Below the pieces are notes generated by a model. The model was given only the letters and a program-made list of their open reading frames with translations, was not told the origin of the DNA and did no database searches. The position numbers and the translations under genes were made by a program. Source: Leucobacter allii (GTDB taxonomy: Bacteria > Actinomycetota > Actinomycetes > Actinomycetales > Microbacteriaceae). From it: a stretch of DNA of 64,000 nt. Location: NCBI RefSeq assembly GCF_022919155.1, contig NZ_CP095045.1:744001-808000 (forward strand). The letters are read 5' to 3'. Shown here piece by piece: positions 48,912-56,737 of this stretch (positions are counted from its first letter, which is position 1; each line of letters starts with the position of its first letter).

Positions 48912-49864
48912 CGCGCGGGGCGAGCGGTCCGATCGTCACCCTGGGCGAGTCGATGGGCCTCCTCAGACAGGAGCGCCCCGGCCCCCTGCACGCGCAACGG
49001 CAGCTCGGCTTCGGCTTCGGCGGCGCGGAATCGAACGTCGCGATCGCGGCGAGTCGACTGGGCGCTCCCGCGGAGTGGATCGGGCGGCTCGGCGAGGACA
49101 GCGTCGGCGACCTCATCGAGCGCGAGCTGCGCGCCGAGGGCGTGACGCCGCGGGTGGTGCGCGATCCCGACGCCGCGACCGGGCTCATGCTCAAGGAGCG
49201 CCCGATCCCGGACACGTCCCGCGTCGTCTACTACCGGCGGAGCAGCGCGGGGTCGCGGCTCCGCCCCGAGGACGTCCCCGCCGGAGCGATCGAGCGGGCC
49301 GCGCTGCTGCACGTGACCGGGATCACCCCGGCGCTCTCCGCGAGCGCCTCCGCGACGGTCGACGCCGCGGTGGCGCGCGCCCGCGCCGCCGGGGTACCGG
49401 TGTCGCTCGACCTGAACTACCGCTCCGCCCTCTGGAGCGAGGGCGAGGCGGCCGAGCGCCTGCGCGCCCTCATCGCCGCGGCCGACATCGTCTTCGCGGG
49501 GGACGACGAGGCCGCGATCGTCGTGGGAGCGCGGCCGGTGCCCGAACTCGCGGCGGCGCTCGCCGAGCTCGGCCCCGCAGAGGTGGTCGTCAAGCTCGGG
49601 GCCAGGGGGTGCTTCGCGCGTATCGACGGCGCCGAGCACGAGCGCGCGGCGACGCCGGTGCGGGTCGTGGACACGGTGGGCGCGGGAGACGCGTTCGTCG
49701 GCGCGTACCTCGCGGAGCGCGTGTCCGGGGCGCCGGTGCCGCAGCGCCTGGACACCGCGATCCTCGCCGGCGCCTTCGCCTGCCTGCACCCGGGCGACTG
49801 GGAGGGACTGCCCACGCGCCGGGACCTCGAGCTCTGGCGACGGGCGGACCCCGTGCAGCGCTGA
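48908..49864 (+). CDS. 2-keto-3-deoxygluconate kinase (PfkB family)
   Basis: A 318-residue ribokinase-family sugar kinase: GFGGAESNVAIAASRLG at the N-terminal substrate motif, YYRRSSAGSRL (the Tyr-Arg pair seen in KDG kinases), VSLDLNYRSALW, VVKLGARGCF, and the anion-hole DTVGAGDAFVGAYL with catalytic Asp. It phosphorylates KDG at O6 for the aldolase encoded just upstream. Last gene of the plus-strand arm; convergent with the acyltransferase gene. Confidence 0.88.
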   Translation: MTRGASGPIVTLGESMGLLRQERPGPLHAQRQLGFGFGGAESNVAIAASRLGAPAEWIGRLGEDSVGDLIERELRAEGVTPRVVRDPDAATGLMLKERPIPDTSRVVYYRRSSAGSRLRPEDVPAGAIERAALLHVTGITPALSASASATVDAAVARARAAGVPVSLDLNYRSALWSEGEAAERLRALIAAADIVFAGDDEAAIVVGARPVPELAAALAELGPAEVVVKLGARGCFARIDGAEHERAATPVRVVDTVGAGDAFVGAYLAERVSGAPVPQRLDTAILAGAFACLHPGDWEGLPTRRDLELWRRADPVQR

Positions 49865-49890
49865 TCCGGTGTCGCGACCGGCGGCCCGAC

Positions 49891-50571
49891 TCAGGCCCCG
49901 CGGCCGCCCGCCGCGTGGTCGTCCGCGAGCTCCTGGCCCGTGAGCGCGGCGATGGCCGCCATGATGCGCTCGGTCGCCTCACGCCGGGCGCGTCCGCGCG
50001 GCAGCGCACCGAGATCGGCAAGGTCGAGCGGCGCGCCGAAGCGCACCTCCATGCGCGGGACGCGACCGGTCGCCGGGTCTCTGAGGGCGCGGTTCGTGCC
50101 GACGAGCCCCACGGGCACGACGGCCGCGCCGGTCTCGAGCGCCAGCCAGGCCGCGCCACCGCGGCCGCGGTAGAGCCGCCCGTCCCGGGAACGGCTGCCC
50201 TCCGGGAAGACGGCGAACACGTTCCCGGCCGCGAGCACCTCGCGACCGGCGTCGAGCGCGGCCTGCGCGGCGGAGGACGCCTCGCGGTGCACGGGCACGG
50301 CCCCGATGCTGCGGAAGAACCAGCCGCCGAGCCGCGAGGAGAAGAGCGAGGCCTTGGCGAGGAATTGCACTTTGCGCGGCGAGAAGGACGGGATGAGGAT
50401 CGTGTCGATGCCCGAGAGGTGGTTGCTCGCGAGCAGCACGGGCCCGCGATCCGGCACGTGCTCGGCGCCGGAGATCCGCGGCCGGAAGCGCAGCCGGAGC
50501 AGCGGCCGGAGCACCGCCCGCCCGATCGTGAAGACGGGGCCGGGCCCGACGGGGGCGGGGGAGGAACGCAC
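49891..50571 (-). CDS. 1-acylglycerol-3-phosphate acyltransferase family protein
   Basis: A 226-residue PlsC-type acyltransferase: catalytic NHLSGID (HX4D) near residue 50, FLAKASLF, VFPEGSRSRDG substrate-binding motif, and VPVGLVGTN. It makes phosphatidic acid or acylates a related lipid at the membrane. The GTG at 50571 is 6 nt after TAGGCT (50583-50578), leaderless. Single gene. Confidence 0.9.
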   Translation of the reverse strand: MRSSPAPVGPGPVFTIGRAVLRPLLRLRFRPRISGAEHVPDRGPVLLASNHLSGIDTILIPSFSPRKVQFLAKASLFSSRLGGWFFRSIGAVPVHREASSAAQAALDAGREVLAAGNVFAVFPEGSRSRDGRLYRGRGGAAWLALETGAAVVPVGLVGTNRALRDPATGRVPRMEVRFGAPLDLADLGALPRGRARREATERIMAAIAALTGQELADDHAAGGRGA

Positions 50572-50713
50572 GGCTCGAGCCTAGCCGCAGCCGCGTCGCG
50601 ACGACCCATATACGAAGACGTGCGGCGGGGCAAGGTCTTGCGGAGGGGCCCCGGTGCCGCGCTAGGGTGAATGGCCATGCCACGCCTGATCCGCGACCTC
50701 CGGGGGTACCGAG

Positions 50714-51526
50714 GTGATCGAGTTCGAACGGGTGTCCAAGGTGTATCCGGGAGGGTCCGAGGCCGTGCGGGAGTTCTCCTGCGTCGTCCCCTCGCACCGC
50801 ACGGTCGTGCTCGTCGGATCCTCCGGCTCGGGGAAGACCACGCTGATGCGCATGGTGAACCGCATGGTCGATCCGACGGAGGGGCGCGTCCTCATCGACG
50901 GAGAGGACGTCCGCACGCGCGATCCGGTCGCCCTGCGCCGCTCCATCGGCTACGTCCTGCAGCAGGGCGGCCTGCTGCCGCACCGCACCGTGCTCGACAA
51001 CGTCGCGACCGTCCCCGTGCTCATCGGCGCGCCGAAGCGGAGCGCGCGGATCGCCGCGGGCGAGCTCCTCGAGCGGGTCGGCCTCGATCCCGCCCTCGGC
51101 GCGCGCTACCCCGCCCAGCTCTCCGGCGGGCAGCAGCAGCGCGTCGGCGTCGCGCGGGCGCTCGCCGCCGATCCGAACATCCTGCTCATGGACGAGCCGT
51201 TCGGCGCCGTCGACCCGATCGTGCGCCGCGAGCTGCAACGGGAGCTGCTCCGGCTGCAGGCGGAGCTCGGCAAGACGATCCTCTTCGTCACGCACGACGT
51301 CGACGAGGCGTTCCTCCTCGGCGACGAGGTGGTGGTGCTCGAGGCCGGCGGACGGATCGCCCAGCGCGGCGCCCCGGCCGAGATCCTCGGCAGTCCCGCG
51401 AACGCCTTCGTCCGGGAGTTCGTGGGGGCGGAGCTGGCCGACCGGCGCCTGAGCGTCGCCGAGGTCGACGGACGGCGCATCGCCGTGGACGAGGCGGGCC
51501 GGCCGGTCGGGGTGCTCGCGCCGTGA
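50714..51526 (+). CDS. Osmoprotectant ABC transporter ATP-binding protein (OpuCA-like)
   Basis: A 270-residue ATPase: Walker A GSSGSGKTT, Q-loop YVLQQGGLLPHRTV, signature LSGGQQQRVGVARAL, Walker B ILLMDEPFGAVD, and H-loop FVTHDVDEA. These loop sequences are those of glycine-betaine/choline importers (ProV/OpuCA). The C-terminal CBS domains found in many OpuCA proteins are absent. GTG 50714; TAGGGT (50663-50668) gives a short leader. First of four genes, overlapping the first permease. Confidence 0.9.
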   Translation: MIEFERVSKVYPGGSEAVREFSCVVPSHRTVVLVGSSGSGKTTLMRMVNRMVDPTEGRVLIDGEDVRTRDPVALRRSIGYVLQQGGLLPHRTVLDNVATVPVLIGAPKRSARIAAGELLERVGLDPALGARYPAQLSGGQQQRVGVARALAADPNILLMDEPFGAVDPIVRRELQRELLRLQAELGKTILFVTHDVDEAFLLGDEVVVLEAGGRIAQRGAPAEILGSPANAFVREFVGAELADRRLSVAEVDGRRIAVDEAGRPVGVLAP

Positions 51527-52284
51527 TCTGGCCGCTCGCCAACTGGGGGTTCGTCGCGGAGCTCGCGTGGGCGCACCTCCTGCTGAGCCTGCCGGCGATC
51601 GTGCTCAGCGTCGCGGTCGCGCTCCCGATCGGGCGCTTCGCGTTCCGTCGGCCGAGGATCGGCGGCCCGCTGCTGTCGCTCGCCACCCTCGCCTACGCGA
51701 TCCCGGCGCTGCCGCTGCTCATCATCATCCCGGCGCTCATCGGCACGCCGCTGCGCTCCTGGCAGACGATGGTCGTCGTGCTCGGCGTGTACGGCGTGGC
51801 ACTGCTCGTGCGCACCGTGTGCGACGCCTTCACCGCCGTCGATCCGGCGCTGCGCGAAGCGGCGGTCGCGATCGGCTACGCCCCGCGCGGCGTCTTCTGG
51901 AGGATCGACCTGCCCCTCGCGGTGCCGGTGCTGATCTCGGGCATCCGGGTCGTCACCGTCTCGACGATCAGCCTCGTGACGCTCGGCGCGCTCGTGGGCA
52001 TCCCGAGCCTCGGCACGCTCCTCACCGACGGCTTCCAGCGCGGCATCGCCGCGGAGGTCTGGACCGGCGTCCTCGCGACCGTCGTGCTCGCGCTCGTGCT
52101 CGACGCCGCGGTGCTCGGGATCGGCCGGGCGCTGACGCCATGGACGCGCGCAGCCGCCGGTGCCGAATCGCGCGCAGCCGCCGGTGCCGAATCGCGCGCG
52201 GCCGCCGGTGCCGAGGCGCGTGCGGGATCCGGTGCCGAGGCGCCCGCGGCCGCCGGCGGGAGCAGCGGGGCGGAGCGGGGATGA
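51523..52284 (+). CDS. Osmoprotectant ABC permease with repeat tail (OpuCB-like)
   Basis: A 253-residue permease with about five TM helices and the loop LREAAVAIGYAPRGVFWRIDLPLAVPVLISG that contacts the ATPase. The membrane part ends near residue 208. It is followed by a low-complexity tail of five 8-residue units (RAAAGAES, RAAAGAES, RAAAGAEA, RAGSGAEA, then a degenerate one) encoded by a 24-bp tandem repeat. The tail is probably cytoplasmic and dispensable. GTG 51523 overlaps the ATPase stop; its end overlaps the second permease. Confidence 0.88.
   Translation: MIWPLANWGFVAELAWAHLLLSLPAIVLSVAVALPIGRFAFRRPRIGGPLLSLATLAYAIPALPLLIIIPALIGTPLRSWQTMVVVLGVYGVALLVRTVCDAFTAVDPALREAAVAIGYAPRGVFWRIDLPLAVPVLISGIRVVTVSTISLVTLGALVGIPSLGTLLTDGFQRGIAAEVWTGVLATVVLALVLDAAVLGIGRALTPWTRAAAGAESRAAAGAESRAAAGAEARAGSGAEAPAAAGGSSGAERG
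52147..52266 (+). repeat. 24-bp in-frame tandem repeat in the OpuCB-like tail
   Basis: Five tandem 24-bp units starting at 52147, 52171, 52195, 52219 and 52243; the first two are identical, later ones diverge. Each encodes eight residues (Arg-Ala-Ala-Ala-Gly-Ala-Glu-Ser type). Confidence 0.9.
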
Positions 52285-52940
52285 ACCTCTTCGCCGACGC
52301 CGTCGCCTGGCTCCTCGACCCCGCGCACTGGTCGGGCCCGGCCGGCGTTCCCCACCGGCTGCTCCAGCACCTCGGTCTCACCGCCCTCGCGCTCGGCATC
52401 GCCGCCGCCGTCGCGCTTCCCGCCGGCGCGCTCATCGGCCACACGCGGCGCGGCGCCGGCCTCGTCGGCGCGGCGACCGGCGCGGCGCGCGCGCTGCCGA
52501 CGCTCGGCGTGCTCACGCTCTTCGGCCTGGCGCTCGGGATCGGCCTCGCGGCCCCGCTCCTGTCCCTCGTCCTGCTCGCGATCCCGTCCCTGCTCGCCGG
52601 GGCGTACGCCGGCGTGCGCGCCGTGGACCCCGGGGTGCCCGCCGCCGCCCGGGCCATCGGCTTCAGCCCCGCCCAGGTGCTGCTGCGCGTCGAGCTGCCG
52701 CTCGCCCTGCCGGTGATGATCGGCGGCGTGCGCGCGGCGACGCTCCAGCTCGTCTCGACCGCGACGCTCGCCGCCTACACCGCCGACGTCGGACTCGGCC
52801 GCTACCTCTTCGCCGGTCTGAAGTCCCGCGACTACCCGCAGATGCTCGCGGGCGCGGTCCTCGTTGTCGTGCTCACCCTCGTCCTCGAACTCCTGCTCGC
52901 CGCGTGCCAGCGCGCCGCAGCGCCCCGATCCACCCACTGA
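52281..52940 (+). CDS. Osmoprotectant ABC permease (OpuCD-like)
   Basis: A 219-residue permease with five to six TM helices: HLGLTALALGIAAAVALPAGALIGH, ARALPTLGVLTLFGLALGIGL, and the ATPase-contact loop AARAIGFSPAQVLLRVELPLALPVMIGGVR. Second permease of the OpuC-type importer, ATG 52281 overlapping the preceding stop (ATGA). Forms a heterodimeric channel with the repeat-tailed permease. Confidence 0.9.
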   Translation: MNLFADAVAWLLDPAHWSGPAGVPHRLLQHLGLTALALGIAAAVALPAGALIGHTRRGAGLVGAATGAARALPTLGVLTLFGLALGIGLAAPLLSLVLLAIPSLLAGAYAGVRAVDPGVPAAARAIGFSPAQVLLRVELPLALPVMIGGVRAATLQLVSTATLAAYTADVGLGRYLFAGLKSRDYPQMLAGAVLVVVLTLVLELLLAACQRAAAPRSTH

Positions 52941-52951
52941 GAGGAACACCG

Positions 52952-53929
52952 ATGCAGCTCCGTCGCCCCGTCCCCGTCGAGGATCGCCCGCGGGCGTCCC
53001 GCACGACCGCCCGTCGTCCCCGATCCGTCGTCCTCGCCGCGGGGGCCCTCGCCGTCGGCGCGGCCCTCGCGGGCTGCTCCGCCGCCGACCCGCTCGCCGA
53101 GACGGATGCGGCGGCCCCGGCGCAGGATGCGCCCATCGTCGTCGGGTCCCAGGACTACTACTCGAACGAGATCGTCGCCGAGCTCTACGCCCAGGCGCTC
53201 GAGGCCGAAGGCGCGGAGGTGGACCGGCAGTTCCGCATCGGGCAGCGCGAGGTCTATCTGCCCGAGATCGAGTCGGGGGCCATCGACCTCTTCCCCGAGT
53301 ACAGCGGCAACCTCCTGCAGTACTTCGATGCCGAGACCGAGGCGCGGCTGCCCGACGACGTCTACGCCGAGCTCGCCGATGCGCTCCCCGACGGGCTGCG
53401 GGTGCTCGACCAGGCGTCGGCGACCGATCAGGACTCCTACGTCGTCACCCGGGAGTTTGCCGAGCAGTGGGACCTCGAGACGATCGAGGACCTCGGGAAC
53501 GTCACCGTTCCGCTCACCTTCGGGGCGAACTCCGAGGGCGAGACGCGTCCCTACGGTCCGGCGGGGCTCGCGGAGGTCTACGGGATCGAGGGCGTGCGCT
53601 TCACCCCGATCGAGGACGGCGGGGGACCGCTCACGGTCAAGGCGCTGCAGGACGGCTCGGTGCAGCTCGCCGACATCTACACCTCGAGCCCCGCGATCGC
53701 CGAGCACGACTTCGTCGTCCTCGAGGACACGCGGGGCATCTTCCTCTCCTCGAACGTCGTGCCGCTCGCGAGTGAGCGCATCGACGGGGAGGCCGAGGCC
53801 GCGATCGACGCGGTGAGCGCGGCGCTGACCCCCGAGGAGCTCATCGCGCTCAACGCGCGCAGCGTCGAGGAGGAGCTTCCCGCGGCCGAGATCGCCGCCG
53901 ACTGGCTCGCGGAGCAGGGCCTCGTCTGA
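52952..53929 (+). CDS. Osmoprotectant-binding lipoprotein (OpuCC/OsmX-like)
   Basis: A 325-residue binding protein: twin-arginine-like basic region and lipobox LAGC with Cys42, then VVGSQDYYSNEIVAELYAQALE, EIESGAIDLFPEYSGNLLQY, and VKALQDGSVQLADIYTSSPAI. These match the OpuAC/ProX-like glycine betaine/choline/carnitine binding fold. GAGGAA precedes ATG 52952. Last gene of the four-gene importer; a hairpin follows. Confidence 0.9.
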   Translation: MQLRRPVPVEDRPRASRTTARRPRSVVLAAGALAVGAALAGCSAADPLAETDAAAPAQDAPIVVGSQDYYSNEIVAELYAQALEAEGAEVDRQFRIGQREVYLPEIESGAIDLFPEYSGNLLQYFDAETEARLPDDVYAELADALPDGLRVLDQASATDQDSYVVTREFAEQWDLETIEDLGNVTVPLTFGANSEGETRPYGPAGLAEVYGIEGVRFTPIEDGGGPLTVKALQDGSVQLADIYTSSPAIAEHDFVVLEDTRGIFLSSNVVPLASERIDGEAEAAIDAVSAALTPEELIALNARSVEEELPAAEIAADWLAEQGLV

Positions 53930-53935
53930 GCCGCG

Positions 53936-53972
53936 GCCCGCCCATGGAGCCGTGCGCGGCGCCCGGGCGGGC
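53936..53972 (+). terminator. Hairpin after the OpuC-type operon
   Basis: GCCCGCCC (53936-53943) pairs with GGGCGGGC (53965-53972), with GCCG/CGGC in the loop; no U-tract. It ends 6 nt before the -10 box (TACGAT, 53978-53983) of the next gene. Confidence 0.45.
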
Positions 53973-53989
53973 TGCCCTACGATGGCGGC

Positions 53990-55432
53990 ATGACGACTTC
54001 CTCGACCCTCGCCGCCGACCTCGCGATCATCGGATCGGGGTCGGGGAACTCCCTCCTGACGCCGTTCTGGGACGAGCGGCGGGTGGTGATCGCCGAGCAG
54101 GGCGTGTTCGGCGGCACCTGCCTCAATGTCGGCTGCATCCCGACGAAGATGTACGTCCGCCCCGCCGCGCTCGCGCGGAGCCCGGAGGAGGCGGCGCGGC
54201 TCGGCGTGACGCTGCGCACCGAGGCCGTCGACTGGCCGGCGATCCGCGACCGGATCTTCTCCCGGATCGACGCGATCTCCGCCGCGGGGGAGCGGTTCCG
54301 GCGCGACGAGCAGGAGCACGTCACGCTGCTCTCCCAGCGCGTCACGCTCACCGGCCCCCGCAGCTTCGAGGCGGCCGACGGGACCAGGGTCGAGGCCGAG
54401 CAGCTCGTGATCGCGGCGGGATCGCGCGCCGTGCTGCCCGAGATCCCCGGTATCGGGCTGCCGCAGGTGCACACCTCGGACACCGTCATGCGCCTGCCCG
54501 AGCTGCCGCGCCGCGTGCTCGTCATCGGCGGCGGATACATCGCCTGCGAGTTCGCCGGGGTGTTCTCCGGGCTCGGCGCCGAGGTGGTGCAGGTGCAGCG
54601 CGGGGAGCGCCTGCTCAGGCAGCTCGACGCCGACGTCTCGACCCGCTTCACCGCGGAGGCCGCGCGCCGTTGGGAGCTGCGGCTCGAGCGCACCGTCGCG
54701 CGGATCGACGCCGGCCCTGACGGCGGCGTGGTCGCATCCCTCGCCCGCCCCGACGGCTCGGACACCGCGGAGACGATCGCCGCGGACGTCGTGCTCGTGG
54801 CGCTCGGCCGGCGGCCGAACTCCGATCTCGTCGGCGCCGCCGAGGCGGGGCTCGACCTCCATCCGGATGGCCGGATCGCGGTGGACGCGGCGCAGCGGGT
54901 GCTCTCCGGCGGGCGTCCGGTGCCGGGGCTCTACGCCCTCGGCGACGTGTGCTCGGCCCACCAGCTCAAGCACGTCGCGAACCACGAGGCTAGGGTCGTC
55001 GCGCACAACCTCGAGCATCCCGGCGCCCTGCGCGAGGCGCGGCACGACGCGATCCCCGCGGCGGTCTTCTCGGATCCCGAGATCGCGGTCGTGGGCCTGA
55101 CGGAGGCCGAGGCGGTGCGCGAGATCGGCGCCGAGCACGTGACGGTCAAGACCCAGCAGTACGGCGACACCGCGTACGGCTGGGCCATGGAGGACACGAC
55201 GGGGATGTTCAAGGTCGTCGCCGACCGCCGCGACGGCCGCATCCTCGGCGCGCACGTCCTCGGCTATCAGGCCTCGAACCTCATCCAGGTCGTGGTCTCG
55301 GCGATGAGCTTCGGCATCGATGCGCACACGGCCGCGCGCGGGCAGTACTGGATCCACCCGGCGCTCATGGAGGTCGCGGAGAACGCGCTGCTCGGCCTCG
55401 ACGTGCCGCAGGGGCCGCGGCCGCCGCTGTAG
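53990..55432 (+). CDS. mtr: Mycothione reductase
   Basis: A 480-residue pyridine nucleotide-disulfide oxidoreductase: LAIIGSGSGNSLL, redox-active GGTCLNVGCIPTKMYV, VIGGGYIACEFAGVFSGLGAEV (NADPH site), LYALGDVCSAHQLKHVANHEARV, and the C-terminal HxxxxE active-site base in YWIHPALMEVAENALLGL. The Gly-Ser-Gly-Ser-Gly-Asn start and the LKHVANHE run mark mycothione rather than glutathione reductase. It keeps mycothiol reduced, tying the organism to Actinobacteria. ATG 53990 is 6 nt after TACGAT, leaderless. Confidence 0.93.
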   Translation: MTTSSTLAADLAIIGSGSGNSLLTPFWDERRVVIAEQGVFGGTCLNVGCIPTKMYVRPAALARSPEEAARLGVTLRTEAVDWPAIRDRIFSRIDAISAAGERFRRDEQEHVTLLSQRVTLTGPRSFEAADGTRVEAEQLVIAAGSRAVLPEIPGIGLPQVHTSDTVMRLPELPRRVLVIGGGYIACEFAGVFSGLGAEVVQVQRGERLLRQLDADVSTRFTAEAARRWELRLERTVARIDAGPDGGVVASLARPDGSDTAETIAADVVLVALGRRPNSDLVGAAEAGLDLHPDGRIAVDAAQRVLSGGRPVPGLYALGDVCSAHQLKHVANHEARVVAHNLEHPGALREARHDAIPAAVFSDPEIAVVGLTEAEAVREIGAEHVTVKTQQYGDTAYGWAMEDTTGMFKVVADRRDGRILGAHVLGYQASNLIQVVVSAMSFGIDAHTAARGQYWIHPALMEVAENALLGLDVPQGPRPPL

Positions 55433-55486
55433 TCCGTCGGAGTCTGCCGCGGTCGCCCTCGCGCTCGGCGCCGCGGCGCCGGGCGG

Positions 55487-55915
55487 TCAGCGCGCGTCGC
55501 CGAGCGCCGGGAAGACGTGCTCGGTGTTCAGCGGAGCCATGTCGGGGCGCGGCAGCGAGGGATCTACCCACTCGAGGTGCTCGATCTCGGCGAGCGGCCG
55601 CGCGCGGAGCGCGCCGGGCACGAGCGGATGCTCGAAGACGGCCGCCTCGACGAGGTGATCGGGCTCGTTGGCCGCGGGCGAGCGGAACACGCCGAGCGCG
55701 ACGAGCCGATCCCGGTCGAGCGCGATCCCGAGCTCCTCGCCGAACTCGCGCACGGCCGTGTCCCGCGGATCCTCGCCCGCCTCGTGCTTGCCGCCCGGGA
55801 GCATGAGCGACGCGGTGCCGCGCTTGCGGACATGGAGCACGTGCCCGGCGGCATCGCGCATCACGACCGCGCTGACCCGGATGACGCGCTCCGCGCCGGG
55901 CCCGCCCGTGCTCAC
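55487..55915 (-). CDS. Nudix hydrolase
   Basis: A 142-residue Nudix protein with a full Nudix box starting GGKHEAGEDPRDTAVREFGEE and ending LGI. The fold starts IRVSAVVMRDAAGHVLHVRKRG. GTG 55915 overlaps the stop of the carboxypeptidase gene (GTGA). Probably an (d)NTP or nucleotide-sugar pyrophosphatase; substrate unknown. Second gene of a two-gene operon, convergent with mtr. Confidence 0.87.
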   Translation of the reverse strand: MSTGGPGAERVIRVSAVVMRDAAGHVLHVRKRGTASLMLPGGKHEAGEDPRDTAVREFGEELGIALDRDRLVALGVFRSPAANEPDHLVEAAVFEHPLVPGALRARPLAEIEHLEWVDPSLPRPDMAPLNTEHVFPALGDAR

Positions 55916-56688
55916 GCGGCGTACCCCGGGGCCGCCGGAAGCCCGAAGAACTCCTCGAGCGTCGCGGTGCCCGTCGAACGCATCTCCTGCGCGAGCCCCG
56001 TCCCGACGTAGCGGAAGTGCCAGGGCTCCGGCATGAACCCGGTGACCTCCTGCTTCCCCGCCGGGTAGCGCACGATGAAGCCGTGCTCGGCGGCGTGCTC
56101 GGCGAGCCAGGAGCCCGCGGGCGTGTCCGCGAAGCACGCCGCGAGGTAGCAGTCGCCGTGGTCGTCGAGGTCGACCACGAGTCCCGTCTGGTGCTCGGAA
56201 TGGCCCGGCCGCGCCGAGTAGGCGTCGGCGGCCTCCTGCCCGTCGCGGGCGACGTAGCCGTCGTAGAGGGACACCTGCGTCGCGTAGTCCCGGTAGGCGC
56301 TGATGATGCGCACGCCGTGCCCCTCGGCCGCCGCGGCCGCGATGAACGCCTCGACGGCGCGCGCGGCCTCCGCGCGCAGCGGCTGGGCGAACTCGTTCTC
56401 CACGCCCTCGGGCATCACGAGGTCGGCCGGGGCGAAGTCGACGGGGTCGAGCGGACGGAGCTTGTTGCTCACGACCCACACCGAGGCCGGGTCGTCGATC
56501 GAGTGCGCGGTCCGGTCGAACTCCGGGGCGGGCGCCGCCTCCGGCGTCGGTGTCGGGGCGCGACTCGGCTCCGGCGTCGCCGACGGGGCCGGAGCGGGAT
56601 CCGGTTCGGGGGCGCAGCCGCTCAGGGCGAGGGTCGCGGCGCAGGCGAGGGCCGCGGCGCCGAGGAGTCGGCGGTGAGGTCGTGCCAT
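55912..56688 (-). CDS. D-alanyl-D-alanine carboxypeptidase lipoprotein (VanY/M15B)
   Basis: A 258-residue secreted lipoprotein: signal ending LALSGC (Cys25), a Pro/Ala/Glu-rich linker to about residue 55, then the M15B domain with ISAYRDYATQVSLYDGYV, the zinc site SARPGHSEHQTGLVVDLDD (HxxGxxxD) and MPEPWHFRYVG with the last zinc His. It trims peptidoglycan stem peptides at the cell surface. ATG 56688 is 6 nt after TAGCAT, leaderless. Overlaps the Nudix gene. Confidence 0.9.
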   Translation of the reverse strand: MARPHRRLLGAAALACAATLALSGCAPEPDPAPAPSATPEPSRAPTPTPEAAPAPEFDRTAHSIDDPASVWVVSNKLRPLDPVDFAPADLVMPEGVENEFAQPLRAEAARAVEAFIAAAAAEGHGVRIISAYRDYATQVSLYDGYVARDGQEAADAYSARPGHSEHQTGLVVDLDDHGDCYLAACFADTPAGSWLAEHAAEHGFIVRYPAGKQEVTGFMPEPWHFRYVGTGLAQEMRSTGTATLEEFFGLPAAPGYAA

Positions 56689-56737
56689 GCCTTCATGCTA
56701 GCGGTGCGGGTGTCGGCGGCGGAGCTAGGCTGGTCGC

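Noticed and set aside
55466..55481. 16-bp palindrome CGGCGCCGCGGCGCCG between mtr and the Nudix gene
   Set aside because: Pure GC palindrome expected by chance in this composition; possible terminator but too weakly supported.
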